A stretch of 64,000 bases of DNA from Prorocentrum cordatum (Eukaryota > Sar > Dinophyceae > Prorocentrales > Prorocentraceae), in assembly GCA_963575745.1 (NCBI GenBank), contig CAUYUJ010016890.1, positions 191,853-255,852 on the forward strand, in the 5' to 3' direction. Position numbers and translations under genes: made by a program. Under the pieces are notes generated by a model that did no database searches, was not told the DNA's origin, and saw only the letters and a list, made by a program, of their open reading frames with translations. Positions within the stretch are counted from its first letter, which is position 1, and the number at the start of each line of letters is the position of its first letter. Positions 13,790 to 26,515 of the stretch are shown piece after piece.

Positions 13790-13935
13790 TTGCTTCGGGC
13801 CCCGGGGCCCCGACGGATCGATCCAGCTCAGACAATGCCGCAGAAAGAGGGGGTTCAGGCATCCCGTCGACTTCTTTCAACGGTTTGATGATTGTTTCGT
13901 GACGTCGGAGCTCAAGGTTGGAGGACAGCGGCATT
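13790..13935 (+). repeat. Dispersed repeat, copy 1
   Basis: About 140 bp resembling 26755-26895. Shared landmarks in the same order are CCAGCTC, ATGCCGCAG, AGAGGGGG, TCCCGTCGA and TTTCGTGACGTCGGA. Identity is perhaps 70% by eye. It lies just after a poly(A) tract. Confidence 0.6.
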
Positions 13936-14149
13936 CCGCCTACACCGACCCTGGCCAGGCACAGCCCTGCGCCTAGGATTGGTGTATACGTCCGATTGGC
14001 CTGCCCAGAATGCAATGCGACAGAGACTAAAAAGCCTGCTACCCGACGCAAGCTGAAAGGTGATCCGGAGGGTCTGGCATTCTGGATCAGCTGGCATTCT
14101 GCCAGAACCTGAAAGGCAGCTGGCAGCTGGCGCTGCGCCCAGGGGATCC

Positions 14150-14450
14150 TGACACGGAATCCAGAACCCCTCATGTGAAATGCAGCCCGGAGTTGGCACG
14201 GCCTCCGAATCCGAAACCCAGAACCCATAATGCAGCTGAAAACCGGCGCGGCCACCAGACGGTCCGGATCCGGAATCAACCATGCAACTGAAAGCCGCCG
14301 CTGCCTCCAGACGGTCCGAATCCAGAACCAAGAACCCAGAATCATAAACCACAAATGCATCTGCAACCGCAGGGTCCGAATCTGGAAGCAGGACTCCAAA
14401 ATCCACAATACGACGCTGCCCCCAGACCTGGGATCCCGAATTTAGACTCC
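14150..14450 (+). repeat. Degenerate 50-60-bp tandem repeat
   Basis: Units begin CCGAATCC(A/G)GAA, contain AATGCA(A/G)CTGAAA and end CCAGACGGT or a variant, near 14205, 14268, 14318 and 14380. No coding signal. Confidence 0.65.
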
Positions 14451-14607
14451 AGAAGCAGCATAAGCAGAACTTAGACAATGAGGACGAAGAAGTGAAGAGG
14501 ACGGTGGCGAAGCAAGAAGAGGAACGGGGGGGAGCAGTAGGAGAAGCAGGAGAACGAGAAGGAGGGGGAGGAGGAGGAGGAGGAGCAAGGAGGAGCAAGA
14601 GGGAAAA

Positions 14608-15999
14608 TTAAGCTGCGTCGTCATGGCCCTGGCGATTCCAACGAAGCCCAAAAATGCGCCCGAGCGTCGATCCGATAATTCCCCCAGATGGCCTCAAGAA
14701 CACCGATTGCCCATGACGAATCCATACAGGGCCCAGAGCAGGAGCTCTGTCGAAATCCGTCTCACGGGATCGGGGCTGCTCCAGCTCGGTGATCGAGCTC
14801 TCATGTTGGATGAGGTTTGCCTCCATATCCGCACCCTTTTGGACCGAATAAATAACGAAGGCGCCGAAACCCTTTTCTGGTTGATCGCTGCCCCGATCTC
14901 GGCTGCTGGCAGAAGTGAACCCATCTCGATGATCCTTACTCTCGTGGTTGCCACCGCACTTCAACCAGGGGCCCTTGACTGTAAGTCGTGTCCCGTGACG
15001 GTATCCATTTCTAGAACTGGTCGATGTCGTCGCTGTCCGTCTCCGCGCCCCTGACCTTCAGGCGACCCTGATCCTCTGAATGCCATTCGTGCTCCCTGAA
15101 AAATATGTCCTCGGGCGACTCTGACGCGAGGGCCTCGTTTCGTATCCTCACCAAACAGATAGAACTCCCCGGCTGTCTTCACACGTCGGAACAGGTCACG
15201 AGACTCCTATAAGTTGCGTTGCTGGGCCGCAAAAGTGGTCTCGGCCTTCCGGATATCTCGGGCGCTGTAAAGCGGCTCCTCTGGGTTATCCTCGCCGTCG
15301 TCTGCTGGAGTGTCGTGGGGGATATCCGAATCGTTGCCGTGATAGCTGTAGTCATCGAGAACGCATCATCCTACAATTTCGTCCCAGCTGGTATGAGTCC
15401 GACCACGCTCTCTACGACGATGGTCCGTCCCTTGCTTCTGATCTAGATGTGTCAAGTCACCGTTTGGCCAAAATACACATAGCTGCTCTCCGACGCTGTC
15501 GTTGCCGAAATTGCCTTTCAACGCGCTGGTGGCTGCCGCTCGCTCGGCAGGTGACAGCCGCGATCTCTGAAGCAGTTGCCATCCACGCAGTTGGTCCAAG
15601 GGAAACGCCTGAACGATATCGGCTCCAAAATCATGATACTCGAAAATCCTCGAAGTCACTCTTGGCGAAGTTCCAGGGGTGTTCGGTAAGCTCCCTGGCC
15701 TTGTGGCCCGCGTCGTCCGGGCCCTCTACGTCGATGATGTACAAAACCAAGTGAACTCCGTGTAGAAGCCGTTCCACTCCCTCGACCTGTGCGACAATAG
15801 TTGCATCCTTTTGTGTCTTGATAAACTCCGTGTCGACCCCATAGACCGCATCGAAGCAGGATTCATCGTCAGGTCTGATGTAGCTTGGCTTCGGCTCGCC
15901 AACGCCCGAACGCAAGTTGAAAATCCAAATAGCTGAGTAGTTGCGTGCGTTCTGGATGGGCTGAGCTTCGAGCTTTCCACGAATGCGTCGTAATAGCAC
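14608..15999 (-). pseudogene. Decayed Ty1/copia-type gag remnant
   Basis: Read on the minus strand, several frames join into a gag-like order. One segment (15999-15631) ends in the frame where the next (15659-15366) begins, so a frameshift lies near 15650. The second segment contains QLRGWQLLQRSRLSPAER, which resembles the GW-LL--SGLS-EER block of dinoflagellate copia-type Gag proteins. Further downstream are an AEATF/KTAGEFY-like segment (about 15240-15130) and KCGGNHESKDH (about 14965-14930), which resembles a CCHC zinc knuckle with its first and last cysteines lost. No protease, integrase, reverse transcriptase or LTR was found. The family assignment rests on remembered family patterns and was not checked by search. 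Confidence 0.45.
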
Positions 16000-16739
16000 A
16001 CTTTAACCATCGTTTTCCCCCGATGCGGCCCCGATCCACGTCTGTGGCTGCCTGTCGAGTTCGATCTTCGAGCCACCCCCACAATCTAGGAACGCATACA
16101 TAACGCTCGTTTCGTCGGGTTCCTCGTGTGTAGGTTTCCACGTCTCTCGCAGACTCGTCTACCCAACGTGAGGTGTCCGCTCCACCAGGGAACGAAGTCG
16201 TCATGTCTGCTTTTGTATGACATGGCTGTATGGAACAATAATGCCGGAAATATGTTGTCCGTGGGGCTTGATAGCTCCGCAAACATTCAATGGTCCCGCT
16301 AGGACCATTGCCCTGACAGCGCTGTCCGAACGTGGAAGAAGCATTCGATGCTGATGCCTGGGAGGTTCGGCCGGGCGGTGGGTGTGTCGGGCTGGCAGCA
16401 CGATGGTGAAGGAAGGCGGCTCGCTTTGGTGGCGGGGCGGCAGGCCATCCTGCGCCCCTCAGACGCACACCAGAGAAGACCAGCGGCCCCGTGGCGCTGC
16501 AGAGGCTTGAGCCACAACGGTTTAGGAAGAGAACGCTCCGGATACTGCCTTGCCCCTCGGGCCTGGGGGCCCCACGAGGCCTCACGGGGAGACCATCGAG
16601 CACGGCGAGGCTGCCAATAGAGAGGGGCTCCTTTGAAGCCCGAAACAGATGTCACGCTCGGCCTCTAGAGGCCATCGGTCGTAAGCAAGCTCTAGGTAGG
16701 CAGGCTCCAGGCTGTGAGTTGCAGACAGAGGGGGGACTG
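16000..16739. other. No clear gene; upstream side of the gag remnant
   Basis: On the minus strand this lies 5' of the gag-like remnant and might be its leader. The minus strand near 16520-16505 reads CCGTTGTGGCTCAAG, which partly matches the 3' end of the dinoflagellate spliced leader. One 8-mer match is expected by chance. Confidence 0.3.
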
Positions 16740-17564
16740 AAACGGCAGCTGGAGGAGGAGGAGAAGGGAGGCGGAGGGCGAACAGGGAGTGGGAGGGGGA
16801 GAAGGACTGAAAGGTGGAAGGGGAGGAGGGGGAAGGGGGGGCGAGGGAATCGATGGGGGGGGCGGGAGAGGGGCGGAGAGAGGGAGACGGGGAGAGAGGG
16901 GGAGACAGGGAGAAGGGTTAGCGGGAAGGGGAGGAGAGGGACAGAGAGATTGGAGGGGGAGGGCGGGAGGGGGAAGGTGGTGGAGGGGGAGGGGGACGGG
17001 GAAGGGGCAGGGGGGCAGGCAGGCAGGGGGGCAAAGGGGCCGGCGGCAAAGGGCGGGAAAGAGGGGTGGGCGGCAATAGGGGGACGGCAGGACGCAGGGG
17101 CACAGAAGCGAGAAGGATGCGGGGATGAAACGAAAGGGGCCCAGGGGCACACAAAGAACTCGACACTGATCCCAGGATTCACCAAATATTTCAATGCTTC
17201 CTGGATGTTCCTCTTCCCCCTCCGTTCCCGTTCTGTCCCACACTTCCACGGAAGTCGACATTCAGGTGCGTCTATGTCTACTGTTCCCTCAGGGCGGAAG
17301 GAAGGGATGGGGTCGGGAGCAGGGAGGGAGGCGGGCGAGGCACAGAGCGAGGGACGGAACGGCGCAGGCAGGCGCAAGGGGATGGGGGGCGGAAGTGTGA
17401 AGCGGGCGACGGACGGGACGGCGGCAGAGGGAGCGACCGCCGGTGAGGTCGCGAAAAAAAGAAGGGCGGGGAAGACGCAGAAGGGGGCAGCGAAGGCGAG
17501 AGGCAAGGCAGGCGGAGGCAGGGAGGAAGGCGACGAAGCGAGACCAGCACATGAATGCGCCTCC
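16740..17564 (+). repeat. G/A-rich purine tract
   Basis: GGGAGGG/GAGAGGG-type sequence, densest at 16740-17110 and again at 17290-17540. It gives long Gly/Arg/Glu frames on + and Pro/Ser frames on -. These are compositional, with no fixed period and no domain. Confidence 0.8.
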
Positions 17565-17886
17565 TCCTCCTCCTCCTCCATCTCATCATCAGCATCAGTT
17601 TCCTCCTGATCCTCATCGTGTTCCTCGACCCCCTCATCCACCATCACCCTCCGTCATCAACATCATTAGCATCAGAATCGTCATGATCATCATTATCATC
17701 ATCATCATCCCCATCATCAGCAACAGCATCAGCATCAGCATCAGCCTCATCATTATCAACAACAGCAGCATCATCATCACCATGACCACCACCATCATCA
17801 GCATCGTCATCACCATCATAAGCATCAGCATCTTCATCGTTATTGCCATCGATAAGATCACCATCCTAATCAACATTGTCATCATT

Positions 17887-17926
<40 letters not shown>

Positions 17927-18483
17927 CCATCATCATCATCACCACCACAAACATCATCATCATCATCATCACCATCGTCAGCAGCATCAGCAGTAGCATC
18001 ATCATCATCAGCATCAGCATAATAATCATCATAACGAACATCATCAGCATCAGCATCCTCATCATCATCATCATCAGCGGCAAATACCATCATCATCAGC
18101 ATCATCATCATCATCATCGGCATCAGCATCGTCATCCTTATTGTCATCATCGTCATCCCCATCTTCATCATCAGCAGAAGCATCAGCATCATCACCATTA
18201 TCACAATCACCAGACTGATCATCATCATCATCAAGATCATCATCATGGTCATCGTGTATATCAGCATCACGAACATCATCAACATCATCATCAGAAGCAG
18301 CATCAGCATCAGCATCAGCATCAGCATCAGCATCATCATCATAATTGTCATCATCATCAAGATCATCATCATCAGCAGCAGCAGCGTCATCATCATAGTC
18401 ATCGCCAGGATTATCATCATAATGACAGCAATCAGCAGCACCATCGTCATCATGATCATGATCATCATAAACATCCTCATCAC

Positions 18484-18522
<39 letters not shown>

Positions 18523-19274
18523 TACCGCCATCATCGTCATCGTCAGCATCATCGTCATCGCCATCATCATCATCATCAGCAGCAGCATCCTCAGCGTAAC
18601 CAACAGCATCGGAATCATCATCATCATCGTCATCATCATCTTCATCCTCATCAGCATCGCCACCACCAACATCATCATCATCACCATCATCATCAGCAGC
18701 AGCAGTAGCATCATCATCCAAAGCGTCAGGATCATGATCCTCATCACAATCATCAGCATCATCATCAGCATCAACATCCTCATCAGCATCATCATCATCA
18801 TCGGCATCATCATCCTCATCAGCATCATCATCGGCATCGACATCTTCATCATCAGCAGCATCAGCATCATCACCATTATCACAATCACCACACTGATCAT
18901 CATCAAGATCATCATCATTATCATCGTATATATCAGCATCAGCAGCATCATCAACATCAGCAATCATCATCAACATCAGCATCAGCAGCATCGTCATCAG
19001 CATCAGCATCGTCATCAGCATGACAATTGTCATCATCATCAAGATCATCATCAGCAACAGCATCATCATAGTCATCGCCAGGATTCTCATCAGAATCACA
19101 ACAATCATCAGCACCATCATGATCATCATCATCATCATCATCAGCATCATCATCATCATGAGAACACCCATCATCGCCATCGTCAGTATCATCGTCGTCG
19201 CCATCATCATCAGCAGCATCATCGTAACCAGCCGCATCGGTATCACCATCATCATCGTCATCACCATCATCACT

Positions 19275-19322
<48 letters not shown>

Positions 19323-19834
19323 GTAACCAACCGCATCAGCAGCATCATCATCGTTATCGTCATCAGCATCAGCCGCGTTATTACCATCATCAGCATCATC
19401 GTCGGCAGCATCATCCTCATCAGCATCATCATAGTCGTCGTCATCTGCATCATCAGCATCAGCATCAGCATCATCACCATTGTCACAATCACCATACTGA
19501 TCATCACCATCATCAGGATCATTGACAAAATCACAATCGTCATCGTCGTCATTACCATCATCATCAGCATAATCATCATCATCACCATCACCATCAGCAT
19601 CACCATCATCCCGATCAGCATCATCTTCATAATCAAAACCATCATCATCATCAGTTGCAGCATCATCATCATAGTCATCGCCAGAATCTGCATCAGAATC
19701 ATAATAATCAGCAGCATCATCAGCATCATCAGCATCACCGTCATCATCAGCATCATCCTCAGTTCCAGGCCCATCGCCATCATCACCGTCATCATTAACA
19801 CCTGCATCGTCATCGTCATCGTCATCGCCATCCC

Positions 19835-19881
<47 letters not shown>

Positions 19882-20296
19882 CCAGCATCGCCATCATCAT
19901 CAGAAACAGCATCATCATCATCAGCAGCAGCAGCAGCATCCTGAGCAGCAGCATCATCATCATCGGCATCAGCGTCGTTATCCTCATCAACTGCATCTTC
20001 ATCATCATCATCATCGTTATATCCACCATCAGCATCAGCGTCAGCATCATCACCATTATCACAATCACTAGACTGATCATCGACATGATCATCAGCATTA
20101 TCAGAATCACAATCCTCATCACCATCAGCATCATCATCATCATCGGCAGCATCAATATCAGCATCAGCGTCATCAGCAGCATCATCATCAGTGTCATCAT
20201 CATCAAGATCATCATCATCAGCAGCATCATCATAGTCATCGACAGGAACGTCATCAGAATCAGCAGAATCATCATCATCAGCAGCAGCATCATGAG

Positions 20297-20349
<53 letters not shown>

Positions 20350-20512
20350 CCTTCATCATCATCGTCGTCATCGTCACCGTCATCGACATCGCAATCCTCA
20401 TCATCATGGGCAGCAGCATCATCAGCATCATCATCATCAGCATCATCATCATCATCATCATCTTCATCAGCATCATCACCATCATCATCATCGGCATCAG
20501 CCTTGTCATCGA

Positions 20513-20543
<31 letters not shown>

Positions 20544-21300
20544 GTCTTCATCATCAGCATCAGCATCAGCACCATCACCATTACCAAAATCACAGTACTG
20601 AACGTGATCATGACCATCATTAGTATCAACCACACAGTCATCATCAGCATCATTAACATCAAGATCATCACCATCAGCAGCAGCATCATCATAGTCATCG
20701 CCAGGGTTACCATCAGAATCATAATAATCAGCAGCATCATCGTCATCATCAGCACCACCATCATCATCAGCATCATCAGCACCATCACCATCGTCATCAG
20801 CATCATGATCATAATTATCACTATCATCGTCACCGTCATCGTCATCGCAATTCTCATCACCATCAGCAGAGGCATCATCCTCATCATCTTCATCAGCAGC
20901 ATCATCATCATAATCAGCATCATCATCATCCTCACCAGCATCATCATCATCATAATCATTGGCGTCTGCAACGTCATCCTCATCATCACAGTCATCGTCA
21001 TCTTCATAATCAGCATCAGCATCATCATCACCATTATCACAATCACCATACTGATCATCACCATGATCAGCATTATCAGAATCACAATCATAATCAGCAG
21101 CATCATCATCATTGGCATGATCATCGTCATGAGGACCATCATCACAATCATCAGCAGCAGCACAATCATCATACTCATCGCCAGGACCAACATCAGCATC
21201 ACACTAGATCAGCCGAATGACCATCATCATCACCATCATCATTACCATCATCCTCATCGTCATCGTCATCGTCATCGTCATCCTCATCAGTATACTCGGT
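17565..21300 (+). repeat. 3.7-kb ATC higher-order array
   Basis: ATC/CAT triplets with frequent AGC, GTC and AAT variants. Two landmarks recur: a TATCACAATCACCATACTGA-like motif near 18195, 18873, 19483, 20055, 20578 and 21030, and a CATAGTCATCGCCAGG-like motif near 18400, 19065, 19667, 20232, 20688 and 21172. Units are therefore roughly 0.45-0.7 kb. The minus strand is open for over 1000 codons but switches from Met-rich to Asp-rich phase, so indels have broken any reading phase. Confidence 0.9.
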
Positions 21301-21420
21301 CGCTCAAGGATAGCACGAACGACATAGCACAAATCGTGAAAGCGAGTTTGGCATATGAAAAAAATTCTATGTTTTGGATCGAGAACGTTGTTTTCCGAAC
21401 CCGACTTGTGCTGTCGGACG
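21301..21420. other. Unique junction sequence
   Basis: A short non-repetitive stretch between the ATC array and the duplicated flank. Nothing recognised. Confidence 0.5.
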
Positions 21421-21605
21421 CGTTTCGCGCGGATCCTCTCGACCCCGCCGGCCGAGGGGATGGGGGGAGATAAAGAGAGGGAACAAAGAGAGAAGGGGGA
21501 TGTATCGGAGAAACCTCGCCCCAAAAAGCGCCGCCCTGGCGGCGAGAGAGGGGGGCTCTCCTGAGTTGTGCTATGCGAGCCGTGTGCTATGCTACGCGTG
21601 TGGGG
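21421..21605 (+). repeat. Direct repeat, left copy
   Basis: About 185 bp starting CGTTTCGCGCGGATCC and ending near CTATGCTACGCG. It is nearly identical to the copy beginning at 22120 (offset 699 bp), with one clear substitution (GATAAAG versus GCTAAAG). Confidence 0.9.
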
Positions 21606-21639
21606 GGGAGGGGGGAGGGGGCGAGGGGGCGAGGGAGAG

Positions 21640-22117
21640 AGCAAGCCTCAGCCTGCCTCAGCCTCAGCCTCAGCCTGCTTCAGCCTCAGCCTCAGTCTGC
21701 CTTCAGCCTCGGCCTCAGCCTCAGCCTGCCTCAGCCTCAGCCTGCATCAGCCTCAGCCTCAGCCTCAGCCTGCCTCAGCATCAGCCTGCCTCAGCCTCAG
21801 CCTCAGCCTGCCTCAGCCTCAGCCTCAGCCTGCTTCAGCCTCAGCCTCAGTCTGCCTTCAGCCTCGGCCTCAGCCTCAGCCTGCCTCAGCCTCAGCCTGC
21901 ATCAGCCTCAGCCTCAGCCTCAGCCTGCCTCAGCCTCAGCCTGCCTCAGCCTCAGCCTCAGCCTGCTTCAGCCTCAGCCTCAGTCTTTCAGCCTCGGCCT
22001 CAGCCTCAGCCTCAGCCTCAGCCCTCAGCCTCAGCCTCAGCCTGCCTCAGCCTCAGCCTGCCTCAGCCTCAGCCTCAGCCTGCCTCAGCCTCAGCCTCGG
22101 CCTGCCTCAGCCTCGCG
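21640..22117 (+). repeat. CAGCCT minisatellite with higher-order units
   Basis: Hexamer CAGCCT is interspersed with TGCCT spacers. A rarer block (CTGCTTCAGCCTCAGC, then CAGTCTGCCTTCAGCCTCGG) recurs near 21678 and 21832, with a shortened version near 21962, so larger units of about 130-155 bp have been duplicated. Confidence 0.88.
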
Positions 22118-22119
22118 CG

Positions 22120-22303
22120 CGTTTCGCGCGGATCCTCTCGACCCCGCCGGCCGAGGGGATGGGGGGAGCTAAAGAGAGGGAACAAAGAGAGAAGGGGGAT
22201 GTATCGGAGAAACCTCGCCCCAAAAAGCGCCGCCCTGGCGGCGAGAGAGGGGGGCTCTCCTGAGTTGTGCTATGCGAGCCGTGTGCTATGCTACGCGCGC
22301 GGG
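22120..22303 (+). repeat. Direct repeat, right copy
   Basis: Second copy of the 185-bp flank. Together with the left copy it brackets the CAGCCT minisatellite. The near-identity implies a recent duplication or unequal exchange. Confidence 0.9.
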
Positions 22304-22672
22304 GGGGAGGGAGGAGGGGGGGAGGGGGCGAGGGAGAGAGCGACGAGGGGGGGGAGAAGGCGGAGGAGGGTGAGGAGGAGTAGGAGGAGGAGGAGAAGAG
22401 AAACGCCCTAAAAACTGGCCTCGGGGTGCGACAGGGAGGATCATGGGGAGGAGGGGCGAGGACAGCACAGCGCGCACATAGCACAACACAGGGGGCGAGG
22501 ATAGCACGCAGAAACTTGGACAGGGGCCGTTCTCGATGTCCCCGGAGCACAAAATTGCAAAAAGTAGCCGAGACATCATGACTCGGTGTTCGAAGATTTA
22601 CTATACGTCAAACGCGAGCGACTGCAATAGCTTGAAGCGGTTTTGGCCTATGCTATCTCAAGGCGACCGAGT
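22304..22672. other. G/A-rich then unique sequence
   Basis: 22310-22400 is G/GGA-rich. The rest is unique sequence without a recognised gene. Confidence 0.45.
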
Positions 22673-22719
22673 ATATCATCATCAGCAGCAGCAGCATCGC
22701 CATCATAGTCATAACCATG

Positions 22720-22792
<73 letters not shown>

Positions 22793-23134
22793 CCAGCATC
22801 ATATTCTCATCCGCATCATCAGCATCATCATCATCGGCATCAGCATCGTCATCGTCATCATCATCAGCAGCATCAGCATCGTCATGTTCACCATCAGCAT
22901 CAGCACAAGCATCAGCAGCATCCCCATTCTCACAAGCACCATACTGATCATCATCATGATATTCAGTATTATCATCGTCATCACTATCAGAATCACAATC
23001 AGCATCATCAGCATCATCATCGACAGTATCATCATTATAGTCATCAGCAGGATCACCATCAAACGGACAAGAATCATCAGCATCCTCGTCATCGTCAACA
23101 TCATCATCATCATCAGCAGCATCATCATCAGCAA

Positions 23135-23185
<51 letters not shown>

Positions 23186-23263
23186 TATCACCATCATCCT
23201 CATCGTCATCGAAATCACCATCCTCATCATCAGCAGCAGCATCATCAACAAATCATCATCATT

Positions 23264-23310
<47 letters not shown>

Positions 23311-24095
23311 CATCATCATCATCATCGTCATCGTCATCGTCATCGTAATCGTCATCAGCATCTTCATCATTGTCACCATCAGCATCCTCGTCATCAACAG
23401 CATCATCGTCATCATCAGCATGATCATCATCATCATCATTATCGGAATCCGTATAGTCATCCTCATCATCATCAGCATCATCATCATCATCATCAGTATC
23501 GGCATCGTTATTTCAATCATCAGCATCAGCATCACCATCACCATCATTATCACAATCACCATACTGATCATCATCATGATACGTACCATTATCAGAATCC
23601 TCATCATCACCATCATCATCATCATTGTCATCATCATCAGGATCAGTACCATCATCATCAGCAGCATCACCATAGGCATCGCAAGGACCATCATCATAAT
23701 CACAATGATCAGCTGCATCATAATGAACATGAGTATCACCATCATCGTAATCGTCATCGACATCGGCATCACCAGCCTCATCAGCATCAGCAACCGTATC
23801 GTCATCATAGTCATCGTAACCAGCATCATCATCATCAGCATCAGCATCGGCATCAGCATCGTCATCGTCATCAGCACCATCACCATCATCGTCGGCATCG
23901 TCATCATCGCCATCTTCATCATCCACATCAGCGTCAGCATCGTCACCAGTATCACGATCACCATGAGGATCATCATAACCATGATCATCATCACTATCCG
24001 AATCACAATCATCATCATCATCACCATCATCATCATCATAAACATTATCATGAACACAATCATCATGATCATCATCATCATATCAGCCATCGTTG
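22673..24095 (+). repeat. ATC higher-order array
   Basis: Pure (ATC)n at 22720-22790 and 23140-23310, degenerate elsewhere. The CACCATACTGATCATCATCA landmark seen in the 17.6-21.3 kb array is present near 22935 and 23557, tying the two arrays to one family. Confidence 0.9.
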
Positions 24096-24139
24096 ACCCC
24101 AAATAGATTGAACGACTTAAATCAAGGGATCCGAGGGCT

Positions 24140-24355
24140 CAAGCATGCTTGGAATCCGCAACTCAGCAAGCAAGCAAGCGCTTAAGCAGGCGCGCAAGCG
24201 TGTCAGCAAGAAAGCAAGCAAGCAAGCAAGCGTGCAAACGCGCAAGCAAGTAAGCAAGCAAGCAAGCAAGCAGGCATAGGCATAGGCGTAGACATAGGAG
24301 TTGAGGGGGGGGGGGGCATAGGCGTAGGCATAACCATAGGAATTAGGGGGGGGGC
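24140..24355 (+). repeat. (CAAG)n and CATAGGCGTAGG repeats
   Basis: AAGCAAGC tetranucleotide repeats (about 24160-24275) are followed by a hexamer-like GGCATAGGCGTAG array with two G-runs. They separate two ATC arrays. Confidence 0.85.
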
Positions 24356-24416
24356 AACGGACCAATTAGTAGGGTTTGGGCTAGAACTCCTATATGGCAA
24401 GCCTAGATGTAGAACC

Positions 24417-26290
24417 ATCATCATCATCTATCATCATCAGCATCAGCATCAGCATCATCATCATCAGCATCATCATCATTATCGTCATCATCATCAACAT
24501 CATCATAGTCATCGCCAGAACAATCAGCATAACCACAATAATCAGCATCATCATCATTATCATCGTCGTCGTCATCGTCATCGTCATCGCCATTCGCATC
24601 ATCATCGTCATCATGAGCATCATCATTACCAGCATCGTCATCATCATCAGCATCAGCATCATCATCGTCATCGTCATCATATTCATTATCAGCATCAGTA
24701 TTGGCATCAGCATCATCACCATTATCACAATCCATACACTGATCATCATCATCATGGGCATCATCATGATCATCACCAGTATCAGAATCACAATCGTCGT
24801 CATCACCACCATGATCCTCATCAGCATCATCATCACCACTATCAGCATCATAATCAGAATGAACAGCATCCTCATCATCATCATCATCATCATCATAGCG
24901 ATCAGCAGCATCATCATCATCATCATCATCATCAGAATCAGCATCATCAACAGTATCATGATCGTCACCATCATCCTTATCAGCATCATCAGCATCATCA
25001 TTATCACAAGCATCATCGTCATCGTCATCGTCATCGTCATTGCCATCTTCATCATCATCAGCAGCAGCATCATCGTAACCAGCAGCATCATCATCATGCT
25101 CCTCCGCATCATCATCATCATCGGCATCAGCATAATCACCAGCATCATCATCATCTTCATTATCAGCATCAGCATCAGCATCAGCATCAGCACACTTATC
25201 ACAATCACCATACTGATCGTCATCATGATCATCATCATTACCAGAACCATAATCATCATCAGCAGCAGCATCATCAGTATCAAGATCATCAACATCACCA
25301 GCAGCATCATCATCATAGTCATCGCCAGGATCATCATCAGAATCACAATAATCATCGTCATCAGCATCATCATCATCAGCAGCATCATCATCATAATCAG
25401 CATCCTCATCATCATCGTCATCCTCATCAGCATCGTCATGATGATCATCATCGGCACCAGCATCGTCATCCTCATCATTATCATCGTCATCGTCATCTTC
25501 ATCATCAGCATCAGCATCAGCATCATTACCATTATCACAATCGCCATCATGCTCATCAGCATGATCATCACCATGATCAGCATCTTCATTATCATGATCA
25601 CAATGATCATCATAATCAGAATCATCAGTATGGTCATCATCAAGACCATCAGTATCGTCATCATCAGAATCATCAGAATCATCAGCATTGTAACCATCAT
25701 CACATCAAGACCATCATCATCAGCAGAATCATCATCATAATCATCACCAGGACCATCATCATAATCAGAATCATCAGCAGGGTCAACATCATCATCATTG
25801 TCACCATCATCGTCGTCATCGTCATCACCATCCTCATCATCACCATCATCATCATCATCATCATCAGCAGCATCATCTTCGTAGCCATCACCAGCATCAT
25901 TATCATCATCATCTTCATCAGCATCATCATCATCATCGGCATCAGCATCGTCATCGTCATCATCAACAGTATTATCATCAGCATCTTCATCATCAGCATC
26001 AGTATCAGCATCAGTATCACTATTATCACAATCATCATACGGATCATCATCATGATCATAATCATGATCATCATCATGATCATCATCATGATCATAATCA
26101 CAATCATAATCATAATCATCACCAGTATCAAGATCATCGTCAACATCCTCATCATCAGCATCACCAGCATCATCAGCAGCAGCATCTTATCATCATCACC
26201 ATCATCGTCATCGTCATCCTCATCATCATCATCATCATCCTCATCATCATCATCATCCTCATCATCATCAGCAGCAGCAGCATCATCATC
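24417..26290 (+). repeat. 1.9-kb ATC higher-order array
   Basis: Same family as the arrays at 17.6 and 22.7 kb. The TATCACAATC landmark recurs near 24722, 25197, 25535 and 26024, and CATAGTCATCGCCAGG-like motifs near 24505 and 25313. Near 26055-26110 a shorter ATCATGATCATC sub-repeat takes over. Confidence 0.9.
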
Positions 26291-26339
26291 CCCCAACCCT
26301 TTCCCTCATCCGCCTCGCCCTCTCCTGCCCCTCACTTTC

Positions 26340-26375
<36 letters not shown>

Positions 26376-26515
26376 CTCTCACTCCGACTCCTCCTCTCTC
26401 CTTCTCCGTACTGCCCGCTCCGCCTCCTCCTCCTCCTCCTCCTGGTACTCCTCCTCCTCCTCCTCCTCCTCCTCCTCCTCCTCCTCCTCCTCCTCCTGCG
26501 CCCTCCCCTCCTCCC
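26291..26515 (+). repeat. (TC)n and (TCC)n pyrimidine tract
   Basis: (TC)n at 26343-26373 and nearly pure TCC at 26420-26497, with the pyrimidines on the + strand. Confidence 0.92.

Noticed and set aside
16491-17647. 370-codon + frame and 331-codon - frame
   Set aside because: They come from the G/A-rich tract; composition is almost only Gly/Arg/Glu or Pro/Ser/Leu.
18074-21202. Minus-strand open frame of over 1000 codons, Met-rich then Asp-rich
   Set aside because: GAT/ATG triplet arrays are stop-free in two minus phases. The switch from Met to Asp phase inside the frame shows that indels have not been selected against.
19020-21473. Plus-strand Ile-rich frame of about 817 codons
   Set aside because: A translation of the ATC array. 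Ile, Ser and His phases are all open, and the frame wanders between them.
24124-24140. GGCTCAAG on the + strand as a spliced-leader relic
   Set aside because: A single isolated 8-mer with no element end nearby; one to two such hits are expected by chance.
24390-25740. Overlapping 437-448-codon frames on both strands
   Set aside because: Same cause, the ATC array. No domain and no phase conservation.
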